This document shows positions 36,530 through 47,955 of a DNA stretch of 64,000 bases, in pieces (position 1 is the first letter of the stretch; each line of letters starts with the position of its first letter). Both the position numbers and the translations under genes were made by a program. The notes beneath the pieces are model-generated. The model was not told the origin of the DNA and did no database searches. It worked only from the letters and a program-made list of their open reading frames with translations. The stretch is from Macropodus opercularis. Taxonomy: Eukaryota; Chordata; Actinopteri; Anabantiformes; Osphronemidae. The stretch covers positions 5,995,501-6,059,500 of the forward strand of contig CM061096.1 in assembly GCA_030770545.1 (NCBI GenBank), read 5' to 3'.

Positions 36530-36720
36530 ACCGGCGCTCCCCTGATGGTCGCGCGCGTTCCCCCCGAGGTCCGCCGTGTGCCGGCTGGTAAAGGCAGAGC
36601 TGCGCTAGCAGACGCTGGCCACAGTTGCTCTGCCTGGCATGGGCGCCGCGTTGGCTCCGGCCCGACCCGAGGCTTCCAAGAGCCCTGTCTTTTCCGGCCG
36701 GCCTGGCCACCCGCATGGGG
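36530..36720. other. CpG-rich patch
   Basis: Roughly 20 CpGs occur in about 190 bp, including a CGCGCGCG run near 36549-36556, in a locally GC-rich context. It may be a small CpG island. No start-site motif or first exon was recognised on either strand, and the long frames here (up to 134 codons, minus) resemble nothing known. Confidence 0.5.
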
Positions 36721-37282
36721 CCTGGCATGCCGAGTGTGAGCTTGGCATCCCGGACAAACAACAGGAGGTGGAGGCATCCTCGCTCTTTCTCTCTCCTGAT
36801 GATCCGCTCCAAGGACGATTTCCCTTCCCTCAAAACTGGCTGCGGTTGCGCTCACAACAGCAGCAGCCTTAACAGACCTTCAAAAGGAACAGAATAGAAC
36901 AAAAACGAACCGAGGGAATAGGTTTGATTCATATTGTATATAGTCGCATCCAGACTAATTAAATTGCATTCAGTTTTGGATGCAGATATATTGTCATGCA
37001 TTATGTGTTACAATCTGTTGTCGAGGCTGTGGAGGAAAAAAGAGGCAGTTTCTTTCCATAATACCCACTAATGATAGGATATAAACTGACGTGTGTTATC
37101 GCTGGCATAACACGTTCCTGATAATCAGGATGGACCGACGCTTCACTTCACACTTTAGTGACATTGTGTAGCCGGCTCCTGCTGTGAGTTTGTAAGCATC
37201 CAGTCAAATATATCGACGTTTAGCAGTAGCAGACGATGCATTTAGAGCTGGTTGCTTAATATTTACATATACAAATAATTTA

Positions 37283-37603
37283 ATGAATGAAGTTTCTAGC
37301 GATCAAGGGTATTTGCAAACGCTTTGTACTGTCAGTGTGTTGGTGCTGCTATTGTTGGGTTTACTGATGTTGGTCCTCTTCAAACTTTCCAGTAGTTGCA
37401 CTGACAATCTAACTATTGGAAAAGCTGAACCCGTGAGAAGCGCAGGGTTCCTGCTCCCAGCCCGGAGGTACGTCCTGTACGTCGGCGACATCCAATCCAA
37501 ACGCTTTCTTCAGCTGTCTACACGCGCTTTGTTTTTCCTGTTATGTCATGTTGCGAAAGCTGACCTTTTTTTGACAAAAGGTCAAAAGGGACCAACGGTG
37601 TGA
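37283..37603 (+). other. Unrecognised 106-codon frame with one hydrophobic segment
   Basis: The frame starts at an ATG after an A/T-rich leader. Residues about 14-37 form a continuous hydrophobic stretch (V, L, G, M, F) long enough to span a membrane, followed by a Ser/Cys-rich turn and a basic, mixed tail. Vertebrate micropeptides can look like this, but I recognise no family, the tail runs into low-complexity sequence, and length is within chance. Listed as a weak candidate only. Confidence 0.12.
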
Positions 37604-37959
37604 CGAGGACCCGTCCAACGCTCGGGTTTTTTATTCAAAACAAACAAACAAAAAACAAGGCCAACTCTTTTTTTTTTATTGCATCTCAATCACTGTTTTC
37701 TACGTGTCAGCACATCGATCTCATACTGTGGCTAGTGAGATGGAAGCCACTTCCCTCGCTTCTACCCACCACACGGCCTGGCCAACGTAGAGATTTAAAT
37801 CCTGACGACGTCCTTCGGGCGTCACGTGAGTGCGGGTGCATCTCATTTCCGTGCCGAGCTCTATGGTTGGCTCCTTTTCTGACCACCGGAGCTGATGAAA
37901 ATAAAGGAAACTGTGTTTTAAAGCGGCGCCCTTCCCGCGACCCCCATAATTCATGCTGT

Positions 37960-38360
37960 TTGTGATGTAAATATATCAGAGAGGTTAGATGACCCCACAG
38001 CATGGCAAAGGCCATTAATAATCATAAAAATATGAACCGCCCTCTTAGTGATTAATTGCATTTTGCATAATGCTTCGTTTGCGCTGCGCTTTAAGCAATT
38101 TACTATCAGCCAACTGAACTGTCAAAGCAACCGAGGCGACTTTAAAGTGTTTGCGTTTCATACATATCCTTGCCGCACACTTGCTTCCATAAAGACTCAA
38201 AATGGAGCCCGTCTCATAAAAATCCAAGAACTGTGTGTCAATAAACAAGCATTATTGCAAGAGCTTGTCAAAATGAGTGATTCATAAAAATTTCAACAGT
38301 GGCTCTTGAATATGAAGTGTGTCACTGCTCAGTAGCACAGTTGCATAATGAAGCCGTGCA
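37960..38360. promoter_or_regulatory. Candidate conserved non-coding element, strong texture
   Basis: A 400-bp block free of simple repeats, with GATGTAAATATATC, CATTAATAATCATAAAAATATG, GTGATTAATTGC (ATTAATT at 38051-38057), TTTTGCATAATGC, TCAATAAACAAGC, CATTATTGCAAG and repeated CATAAAAAT words. The mixture of homeodomain, CDX/HOX-like, C/EBP-like and forkhead-like words is typical of deeply conserved vertebrate elements. Frames across it are incidental. Confidence 0.48.
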
Positions 38361-40254
38361 CAGTGCAAGAGAGGCTTCTGTTCTTTAAGAGAAGCAGTGT
38401 TTTGTTCTATTGGATGTATAGAAACATTTAAAGCTTTACTGATTGATTAATACCAAAATCAATGTTGTCGTTTTCCAAGGGGTTGTTTGTATGAATGAAA
38501 AATGATCAAGACAGCGTTATGTAAATAACACATTTCCTTCTCCAAAGCGCATTATGCTTTTTGTTGACATCTGGCTTTTGTTCCTCTGAATGTTACGCGT
38601 AAGTAGTTTATAGAAAAGTAGAGAGAACAGCGACTGTCCTCCATTATTGGAGCCAACCCCTGAGACTGGGCACAGCCTGGACAGGTCAGCGCAGGGCCGA
38701 CGCATGCAGACACACAACCGTACACACCTAAAGGCTCACTTGACCCGACTGCATGTGGACAGTTGGAAGAAGCTGGATGCACGTATAGAAACCTGGCACC
38801 GACACGAGGAGAACAAACTTCACGAGCTGGGGATTGTAACCCAAACCACAACGCAGGCTAGGAAACCAGCTGAACTTCAGTGAAGTGTCCTTTGATTAAG
38901 ATTAAGGCAAACTGTGCTGCCTCACTACATTTTTTTTTTTTTTACATTTTATCATTTTAATTGATGGTAACAACCTTTTTTTCTTCTTTCGTACTTCCAG
39001 TATGTTTTTTTCTGAATTTCCATAGCAATGCACAAACGAGTGCATGTGTGTCCACTGGATTGGTTGTCATCAAATCTAGCTCGGCGGGCGCCCGGTTACA
39101 TTTGTTGGTAAATCTGCTGGATTGTTTCATGGTGCACAGGCAGACGGCTTCACAGGCCAAAGCAGGAAGCAGGTATTGTTCCCCGTCTTCGCCGGCGGAC
39201 AGCATCAAACGCAAGGAAGCCAAGTCGCTGTTTGTTTGTGTCCTCGTGGCGAACGATCCGTCCAAGTTATCTGGGAGAAAATTGAACAGAGAGAAGCGCC
39301 CCTACGCTTTTAAATGGGCTGCGTGCTTGATATCGCATGTGTGACCAATTAAAACACGCAGCTGTTCTTTCTTCCATCTGTTTGAAGCAGCTCTGTATTA
39401 CAGACTGTTGCGCTGTTTGGATGTGATGTGTCATTCTCACGGTGAATCACCGGCTCCTCATTTGTTCTCATCGGCCGAGTCTTTCTGATTTGTCCTCGTC
39501 CGTTTTCTGCCTTTGTATCCTTTTTTTTAACATTTGTCAACCAACAAACAATCCTGATCAATTTAATCGGGGCTTTGCTTCCACAGACCAACTTGGTCTG
39601 GTTGGACTGTAGCTAATACAAATTTTGTTGCGTCTGTGACAGTGAAGAATATAATATAAATATGAATATAGATGATTTCAGTGACTTTGAAAAATAATGT
39701 CAATGCAAAAGCTGTTTTAAATACTGTGAAGGACGTTTTACTTCTTTATAAAACTTCTGACGCTATAATAAATTCCAACATGCTTTAATCGGTGCCAGTT
39801 ATGATCACTACCTGCTGCACTGGTTATTATACTAATAGATCCGATTTAGTTTCAAGGTTTTGGCAGAATGAGCCTCAGGTGGACTGAGCAACCAGCCTTG
39901 CGACCAAACAAACTGGTCCGGTGGAGAACCGCAAGTGCTGGCAGTGACTGGCCTTATTTGATGTAGATTCCTGAGAGGCCGAACTAACCCCCAGCCTCCG
40001 TTTAGGCTCTGGTCCCAGGACAGCAACCGCGGCTCCCGCTTCTGTTCTGGACCAACACAAAACATCTTGAGGCCTCTGGAAACAGGTTGCTGGCAATTTG
40101 AACCCAGGCCAGGGAGACGTGGCGTTCGATTGGAGCCGAGCTGCAGCAGCTTGTTCCCCGTCCAACTGATCCACAACCAGCTGACATTTTCACACTGTTT
40201 AATAAAAGCCACTCTTGATTAGTGAGGTCTTACCATAATCTTTTTGTTTATTCT
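38361..40254. other. Gene-free sequence
   Basis: No gene is supported. A T14 run lies at about 38930-38943. Overlapping opposite frames at 38957-39344 (102 and 127 codons) and 39832-40212 (126 codons, minus) show no family character. The segment 39640-39790 is AT-rich filler. Confidence 0.52.
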
Positions 40255-40610
40255 CGGTGGCAGAAAAGCATTAATTCAAAGTAATTAATGAACAAGTCGT
40301 GGAGGCCCTGTGAACAGCTGCCTCCTCTGGGAGGCTGGAGGAAGGGAGTCTTTCCTTTGCCCTGATTAGACGTACTCCATTTCCAAGCTCCTCATGACAC
40401 TCCTGCGTCCTCAATGATAGCTTCTGCCGTAGCGGCGTACCTGTGAAACCAGTGAGTCGTTTCTGACTCGGATTTTTTGGCAACATACTAATTGTGGCAT
40501 TCAAATCCGCCACGTTCTTATCAGCTTCAAGATTGTTTCAAAGAAATCCGCTGCCGTATTTAAGCCTCAGTACTCACCAGTTACCCGAAGCCCACTGTGC
40601 TTATTCTGTC
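40255..40610. promoter_or_regulatory. Candidate conserved non-coding element
   Basis: Begins with CATTAATTCAAAGTAATTAATGAAC, which has two ATTAAT-type cores, and continues with CCTGATTAGACG, CAATGATAGC, CATACTAATTGTGG, TTCTTATCAGC (GATA-like) and GATTGTTTC words in low-noise sequence. The context supports an enhancer-like call, unverified. Confidence 0.4.
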
Positions 40611-41450
40611 CTGCAGCCACAGTGCTAAGAGTAAAATGTACACGTGATTAACACCAACACTGTGCTAAAAAGTAAAACAATCCAATTACAAACTGTGATT
40701 ATATGCATCAGCTGCAACAGACGTGTTATTAGGTCATTTGGAGCCGTGCGAGTAGCCATCCATCTTATAATGCGGCCGTTCCTGCACTGGTTTTCTTTTT
40801 TTTCTCAGTTCAGTCATTTTGTTGTCTTCTAGCCTTTCCCATCTCATATCCTCTGTCTTTGGCTGTCACTCGATTTTAGTCAGATGGATAAGCTGATCTC
40901 TTTTATCCACACTTGATCTTTTTCTCTTTTATCAGCACGTCTTGATTTTTTTTTTTTCTTCTCCCCTTCACCCCCCCCCCACCCCCCCCGACATCCCTCT
41001 TCCTTCCAGTTGGCTGGCCGTGGAGTTCCGCTTTATGAAAACAGTTTAGACTTGAAAGGCAGGAGTGGGATGGGAGGGGGGGGGTCGGCCAGCCTGCAGG
41101 TCAGACATCCTTTCTCGTTTTGTCCGTCTCGGAGTACAGTAAACCAGACGTCAGCTCCTGGCCTCCCATCAGCTGCTAATTGTCTGCTCGCTTCTTATAG
41201 ATACTGGCAGAAAAAACGTGCATTTAAATTTAGACTTGCTTACGCGCCCAAAAGTAAGTTTTTCCTGCCTGGAAGTGCCTGGTGATGAGTGAGCTAAGTG
41301 AAGCGGATGTGATGGTCGTGCTTCCTGGGGTTGAAGTCGCCGTTTCTTGGCTGACACGGACCACAGATTCACTGTGAAAGGCTCAACGTGCCCATCACAT
41401 TATTTAATCATGTCCTCCTCAACGTCGCACAGTGTAAACGGGAGTATCAT
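40611..41450. other. Gene-free sequence with C/G tracts
   Basis: No gene is seen. A T12 run precedes a C10-A-C8 tract at 40971-40989, and a G-rich run lies at 41066-41085. These two strand-opposite tracts lie within 100 bp of each other, so the intervening DNA could pair as an imperfect snapback, but this is probably coincidence of simple repeats. Confidence 0.5.
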
Positions 41451-41451
41451 C

Positions 41452-41481
41452 AAGTATTACACATTTCATGGTGTAATACTT
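41452..41481. repeat. Perfect hairpin, 11-bp arms, 8-nt loop
   Basis: AAGTATTACAC (41452-41462) and GTGTAATACTT (41471-41481) are exact reverse complements around the loop ATTTCATG. It abuts a teleost-repeat-like segment (41483 onward). It may be a terminal inverted structure of that element or an independent palindrome. Confidence 0.88.
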
Positions 41482-41482
41482 T

Positions 41483-41530
41483 ATTACAAGGAGGTGCTGG
41501 AGCCAATCCCAGCTGTCACTGGGCAAGAGG
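41483..41530. mobile_element. Interspersed-repeat remnant (teleost-type)
   Basis: The sequence around GGAGCCAATCCCAGCTGTC and CTGGGCAAGAGG closely resembles a segment I remember as dispersed in many teleost genomes (GGAGCCTATCCCAGCTGTC followed by a GGGCG-AGAGG-like stretch). Only about 45 bp is recognisable and the usual continuation is absent, so the copy is truncated or decayed. The family name is not certain to me. It supports teleost origin. Confidence 0.5.
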
Positions 41531-42469
41531 ATTATGTTTTCTAGCAACATAATGAGGATATGTTGACATTTTATGTAAATGGCGAGTTGCAAATCCGTGA
41601 TACTAAACATAGCAATAACATTTTTAAAAAGCACGTTTGTTTTTTCTGCCAAAGTGTCCCATCCAGTTTGTCCAACTGAAGCGTTATTAAAACTTTTTTT
41701 ATGGTTCTGTTTGTCACAACATTTGGTTGAGACGTGAGAAATGTAATGATCTATCTGAATAGATGATAATGTAACACAGACGTTTTATTTACAACAAAAC
41801 CTTTATCGGTGACCAAAGTACTTTTCTTGCCACACAGGAGTCAGCTCGGGTTTTGTCTCCCACGCTGTTGGCCCCTAATCCACTGCAGCCACCGGCTCGT
41901 GACTTGTTTCCTGTCACTTCGCTCATGTATAGAAACCTGTCGCGTCGCAATGAAAACTCAAACAAGTACATTACGTAATCGCAAATATGTGTCGCTTGTG
42001 GGACAGGATTGCAGGATTAAGATGACTACAATATTTGTTCGCATTTTCTTTCTTGGTGAAAGATTTTTCCTATATTTAATGGATTTAAATGACTCGCTGC
42101 TCAAGGACAAACAGGTTTTCTGCCGTGTGGAGTTGGTCTGAGCGGTTTTGCCTTGAGCTCTTTTAACATAACTTCCCTGGCTTTAACCGGCCTGACAAAT
42201 TAGTATTTTCGCCAACGTATCGCTAATCGTTATAAGATAATAAAGCAGCAGCAGGTTCCATTTTCACCTGAGACGGTGGGTGACGTTACAAACGCATTTA
42301 TAGCTACGCGCAGTGTGAGACTTTCTACATTACATTTCATGGTACGCCAGCGATTAGATCGTATGCATGATCAAGTTCTGATAGTGTAAGGTTGGAAATG
42401 GACAGCATATTTTATTCAACCTTATGTTCTAATTTGTTTGAATGAATGAATAATGAGGGGAGCAGAGCG
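41531..42469. other. Gene-free sequence
   Basis: No gene is supported. It contains TTATGTAA at 41571-41578 and the 10-bp palindrome ATTACGTAAT at 41970-41979, both PAR-bZIP/C/EBP-type cores. A 110-codon plus frame (41809-42141) is unrecognised. Confidence 0.52.
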
Positions 42470-42730
42470 GCTGTCTATTGAACCTTGTATTTATGGGCGC
42501 AATGCATTAGAAAGTGCAATTCCTGAATGATAGAGAAACCCATTAAAGTAGTAATAAAATTGCAAATGTCTCCTCCTCTGTTTTCCTGCCTTTCAGTATG
42601 GACAGCAGAACATGTTGCTCTCACCAACTGTGTGAACACATACATAGCAATATGATACAGAACACATTTCCCAATCCAATTCCTCCCTGCTGCGTCGCTG
42701 AAACACTTGGTGAGATCCATCTTTTTCAAT
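42470..42730. promoter_or_regulatory. Candidate conserved non-coding element
   Basis: Low-noise sequence with TTGTATTTATGGGCGC, GCAATGCATTAG, CCATTAAAGTAGTAATAAAATTGC, ACACATACATAGCAATATG and TCCAATCCAATTCC. Homeodomain and octamer-like words are frequent, and there is no repeat content. Texture-based call. Confidence 0.4.
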
Positions 42731-44929
42731 TACGCTGAGAGAGGACAGGCGTTCCTTTAAGCCTGGAGGGAGAGCGAGTTTTTAAGGACAGGTCTCATTC
42801 CCAGATCTCAAGCTGCATTAAAATGTATTGGCGCCATTGGATATTAAAGGAGAATCTACCGGATTTATCAGCGAGGGTCTCGCCGAGGAATCGCCGCCCG
42901 GAGACGCACACGCGCTTACAGGAAAGACATGCTATGATAACAGATAAAAAAAAAAAACTAACTTCAGCAACATGGCAGGATGTGTTAAACCTGAGCGTTG
43001 CACAGAATCATTTATTACAGGATAAATCCAATACTCATCAAAATAATTCCCTTTAAGCTTAATGACATAATACTGTGCGTCCCTTCATGCTTTACAGTAT
43101 GTTGAAGGATACAGTAGGTTTCCTGTTGTCAAAGACTTAAAACAACAGACTCTCTATAAGTCACAGACTAGCGGAAGAACATGGAGCTATTGGCAAAGGT
43201 TACAAAAGTGGCATGCACCCCATGCCAGCCCCCCTTGCAGTGCACTATAATCACTTCGCTATGCGATCATGGTGTTTGGTGTGTGCTCACTCAAACAGCC
43301 TGTAGTAACAGCGGGTTGGAAACACCGGGACAAACAGGGGTCCCCGCTCTCCAACCTGCCTTCGGCGTCCTCCGCAGCGATGTTCCCTGCAGGCGGGTGC
43401 GGGGTTGCGGCTCCCCGCGACTCACAGCTGCTTTACGTAGCGCAGCGCGAGCCTTTCTGATCGCCTTAAACGTGCGAAACCCCACCGGCAACAAGCTAGA
43501 CGCATCTTCAGTTTCTAATCAGAGAGCCAGACAGCACGCCACCTTTTCCGCCTCCTTCCTCTCCACCTTCCAGTCCTCACTCCCCCTGACCGACCACAGG
43601 AAGGGAATTACATTTCCCCCGGGTGGCCTGACGCTGGGAAACAAGCCCCCACTGGCTGCGTGTTGGGGGAAGATGAAGATCGTCTGTGGGGTAGATTGAA
43701 AAAGGGAGAAAATCTTCCCCAAATCAGAGAGGTGACCTAGCCCAGATTGTTTAGCAGATTAAAAGTCTAAGTTTGTGATACTTTTCATTTGTCAGACTAA
43801 GGTGATTGATTCATGCTCTAAACTCTTTTTTAGTGCCGTGGCATCACGGCAGTCGAGGGGGACTGTCTCTTTTCACATGGCATAAAGAACTGCGAGGTGG
43901 AGACGCGGAGAAGATCGGACTTCTGTCTACAATCTGTTTAGTTGTGTTCCCAACACTTTTGTACCAAACCTATTCGTGAAATCTTCGCTTGCAGATTCAA
44001 GCGCGTGAAACTGCTGCATTAGTAAAGAAGAACTTTTTAAAGACAGATGTTGTCCCTGCTCTAACACTGACGTAGCTCCTCACTATCAACACTATTATCT
44101 ACTTCTTGTTATTCCACTAAATCTTTTGTGAAGGCTCAATAGAGAGTCTGTCATTTAAATAGACGCTGGATGCCTCTCGCCCGATTCTCTGACCCCATGA
44201 AGGTCACTGTCAGTCTTTGTAGTAAAACTTTATGGGATGAAAGAAACCCCAACTGAATAGAGACCTTGGTCTGTAATTGCTTGATACCCTTCTGCTTAAT
44301 ACAAGAAAGAAAGAGAGAGCGACCGAGGCTCAGACTGCGCGAGAGACTCTTCTGCGGGAGTCACCGAAGAGATTGACTGACATGGAGTCGAACATTCCAA
44401 ACGATGCGGCCCGACGCGGTGATTGGGTTCGTCCTCCTCAGCTTATTTATTTATTTAGATTTGCATTGCCACAGATGGGATGAAAGTGCGAGGGGGCCTT
44501 TGTTGTCTCCGCGCTCATCGCGGGTCTGTTCTTTGTGATCCCGATGTCCCCGGTCTGTTCTACACAGAACCCGTCATTGTCTGCACAAACAAAAGCCTGC
44601 TCCCAAGTGATCACTTTCATTGAACCAGAGACACTGTATGAAAATATGCTCTCTGGTATTCAGGAATGGGAAACGGCAGCTATCAACAATAACTTTGCCT
44701 TTTTCAATTCGCGATGCGAGGGGGGAAAAAAATGCCGCAGTGTTGCCAAGGTCTTCACAGTGATTTCACTATTTTTTTTGCCTTTATTGTGGCTTTTTGT
44801 GTCCTCTTCATAAAGAGTAACAATGGCGGATTGTGTGTGTCTCTCGCTGGGAGCCAGGCAGGGACTATCAGAAGAAGAGTAATAGGACGTACAGGTTGGG
44901 ACATATGCTGGCGCAGACATGGCCCCTAA
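42731..44929. other. Gene-free sequence, GC-rich patch at 43300-43650
   Basis: No gene is supported. A 172-codon plus frame (43181-43699) spans a GC-rich patch where stops are rare; its translation is Pro/Ser/Arg-rich and matches nothing I know, and overlapping frames on both strands are also open there. An A12 run lies at about 42947-42958, and an AT tetranucleotide run (ATTT) near 44444-44457. Confidence 0.52.
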
Positions 44930-45215
44930 ACTTCCTCTCCATCATTCTCTCCATTTACCCACCACTGAGGCACATCTGGGTCCAGGTGGCATCCGAACAT
45001 GTTGTCAGCATGTTGTGGTAACTGCCTTAATGGCTTGAGTCATTCTAACTGACAAGATGGGAAAACAGACATGGCAGACTCTCACTCAACCTCTTTATCT
45101 TGTGTTTACCCACCACTGTTCCATTGATAACAAAGAGCCTCATGCCCCCATGGCCAGGTTAGAGTCCTGGGGGTTTTCCATGGAAAGAAAATATATTGAA
45201 CCGATGAGTAAACAA
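44930..45215. promoter_or_regulatory. Candidate non-coding element with internal duplicate
   Basis: Clean sequence in which the 14-mer TTTACCCACCACTG occurs twice (44954-44967 and 45105-45118, 151 bp apart). GATAACAAAGAGCC (GATA/SOX-like) and CCATGGCC-type words lie around the second copy. The duplication may mark a repeated binding site. Enhancer identity is inferred. Confidence 0.38.
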
Positions 45216-47654
45216 CTGAGTGAGAGGCAACCAACAAAGTAATATATAAAGAACTTAAAAAATACGTCTTCTTTTGATTTTTATTTAAAATAGTGTATAA
45301 TATTACAAAGTTCAAATGGTTAATAAAAAACAGACGCAAACGTAAAAATCGGTATCAACAGGTGAAATGAAACCTGTTTGTGGTAACTAGTCAGTGTTGA
45401 CTGATACATAACCAGCATCAACATCAGTTAACCTTTTCACAAATTAGAGTCGATGTCATTATGTGAATGTCATCCAGAAGCTTATTTAAGAAATGATCAG
45501 AGAGGATTTAAATTTTAATTGATGTTAAATTAATTTTGTAATGAAAAAAACCAACAAAAAAACGCAAAGTAACATTAGCTTTGCGACGAATAAAATATGA
45601 ACATGAGGCCACACAGTTAGAACTTCACAGCCGTGTTATTAATCCTGATCCGGGGAAATGTTACTGCGAGACCTGTGTTAAATGCTCTTAATACATAAAG
45701 TCAATAGGTTTAGAATTACATCAAAAACTGCAAAGTAGAGCCAGACCCTGAGCAACCAGCCTCCGACCTCATGACAACCACAGCAGCTATATGTGCCATA
45801 GGGGAAATTCAACTCCATTCAGTAGGAAGTAACTGCAATTACAGAAGTATTCTTAATTATTAATATTAGACCATGTGATGCGTCACAAACGGAGAAAACA
45901 AAAGACAAATCACCCAGTGTCTTCTTGTCATAATAATGGTTTCTATCAGAGGATCAGGAAATGAAATAACTGCATTGTTTTGTTAACTAAACAAACTCAT
46001 TTTTAGAGGCACTGTTTGCTTATGTGTGTTTACTTACAAGCATCGATTCCATGGAAGTTAAAATTAGAAATAGTCTAGAAATAGCTTTTTTTCGGATGAA
46101 CTGAAAAGCCTTAAGAGATTACATTAACTCATACACGGCCAGATATTAATTGAGGATTATTTAATAATAATCCTACAGTTAGACCATTTGTAAAATATAC
46201 AAAATCTATAACTATAGTTTAGCAATGTTTTAGGTCAGGTGTGACTAGTTTGAGTGAACAATGTACACACACACACACACAGGTTTAGACTGTACCTAAA
46301 ATGTAACATAAAAGTTAGCTTTGGATGAATCCTAATGAGCCGAACTCCCCAGATGAGTTGAGGATTTTTTTAATTGACAGCACGGTCAGCTTGTTGCCTC
46401 CACACACATCAAATAAATTGGCCCCTGCCTCTATTGAGCTTTAAGTATTGCGTAAGAGCTTCTAGGTACAGCACATCCTTAACATATTTTTAGAGGAAAA
46501 AGTTGGAAATTAGTTCTTGTTTGCGATGATGTGCAGAGACACAGTAACCCAGAGGAGTTAAGGATATTATCTGGATAGGGAAATGACCGTGAACCACAAT
46601 AAGCTATAGTTAGACGTGCACTTATGTTTAATTAACGCCAAGTTCAAGAACTGCTGGCTCCATCCGCTACAGAGACGGGCAGACGGAAGCGCCTTTAATT
46701 GGGGATGAGGGAAAAAAGAAGAATAGGAAGAAGAAGAAGAAAAAAAAAACAATTGGGCTTCGTGGATGGGTCGTGTGCGAAGGTCAACATTTTTCATAGA
46801 AACCTCCAGTTCTCTCTCCCGTACAGCATGATTAACTTTGTCACAGCTTCATTTTCCATTAGCGTGTGCCTGGGATAATGAGTTTAGAGTTGCAGCTATA
46901 CTATATTGCAATTCATATATTCTCAATTTCCGCCTCAGTCCAAAACATGGTCTTTTTTTTTTTTTCTCCATTTCGTTGGTGCTTAAAATGACTCCGATAT
47001 GTAACGTGACCTCAGGGTGGATGGAGTGACTGAAGTAATCAGAGAGCTTTGTTGTGAATTTCTGTTTCCTCAGATCAGCTTGTTACAGAGTTAGACCTGA
47101 TATATAAAAAACATATTTATCATTGTTTACTTGATCTGAACACGCACACAGTAATGGATGCCTTTTGAAAAATTAATTTCCCTACTATCAAAATAAGATT
47201 AAACCTAATTAAAGCTTTTTAGTTTTTTTTTTTTTTTTAGTTTGTATTTCTGTTATTATAAACAAACACCAGGTCAATTAATATTACACTAAAGCTACAG
47301 TGAGTTAACAAAGTGTCCAGTTTTAGCAGGTGTGAAAACTAAGTCCATGCACTAATCAGCACTTTAACATTAGCCTTTGCTCTCCTTCACCATACAATTA
47401 CATATGTCAAACTTACTGTACACAGTCTATTATTGGCACCATTTTGCAATATTTAGTGAAAGTTGAAAGTATATTTCTTTTCTGCCATTAAGGCTACAAT
47501 CATAGTGGGTAGGGGTTCTGTATGTGGTTTGGTTATTATGGATCTTCAGTTTTGTCATATGAGACAGGGAGAGAACGAGAGAGAGCAGGATGGAGTCTGC
47601 AGAAAGCGATGGAGTTAAAAAAATGAGGTGAGACCAGGCGGTCAGCAGAGAGTA
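45216..47654. other. AT-rich gene-free sequence, possible element at 46320-46460
   Basis: No gene is seen. The region is AT-rich with A/T runs, a (CA)n at 46265-46281, an AAG-rich run at about 46719-46749, T13 near 46949 and T16 at 47223-47238. The block 46320-46460 is cleaner, with CCTAATGAGCC, TTTTAATTGAC and CAAATAAATTGG, and may be a non-coding element. Confidence 0.5.
46265..46281. repeat. (CA)n microsatellite
   Basis: Eight CA units following ATGTA. Short and unremarkable. Confidence 0.88.
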
Positions 47655-47955
47655 GTTAAACAACTTGACAACTCTTAATTAGAGAAAAGCAGATGTATTA
47701 TATTTAGTTTGCAGCTGTTTATTCAGAGTCACTATTATTATACAGTAGACAACAACACAACTAATAAGGCTGCTTCTCAAAGTAACACTGGGCCTAATTG
47801 AATGCAGGTTAGCTGGAGTGGAAGGGGTTACTGTGTTCATTAAAAGCAACGCTCGCCGAAATTAAAATCTCATGAATATATATCCAAAAATGTGATGATA
47901 GTAATTTTCCAGCGGAACGTCGTATTCTCATTAGAGCGTGGTCAGATTCCGGTAT
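47655..47955. promoter_or_regulatory. Candidate conserved non-coding element
   Basis: Contains CTCTTAATTAGAG (an inverted CTC-TTAATTA-GAG arrangement), CTATTATTATAC, CAACTAATAAGG, GGGCCTAATTGAATGC, TTCATTAAAAGC and CTCATGAATATATATCC in clean sequence. One of the denser homeodomain clusters in the window. Unverified. Confidence 0.43.

Larger units (their letters stand above)
34641..37959. other. Gene-free sequence, GC/CpG-rich patch at 36530-36720
   Basis: No gene is supported. Two G6 runs lie near 34770-34782 and T runs near 35139, 35747 and 36290. The patch 36530-36720 holds about 20 CpGs and is open in several frames on both strands, the usual consequence of high GC. A 106-codon plus frame (37283-37603) has one hydrophobic segment. 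The rest is unremarkable. Confidence 0.5.

Noticed and set aside
36429..36855. 134- and 132-codon minus frames
   Set aside because: They overlap each other and plus-strand frames in a CpG-rich patch. This is expected from high GC rather than coding.
40971..41085. C-rich and G-rich tracts that might form a long snapback
   Set aside because: Both are simple homopolymer-like runs of different structure, and the pairing would be imperfect and is probably incidental.
43181..43699. 172-codon plus frame
   Set aside because: It lies in a GC-rich patch where stops are rare in several frames at once. Composition is Pro/Ser/Arg-rich, no motif is recognised, and length is within chance for this window.
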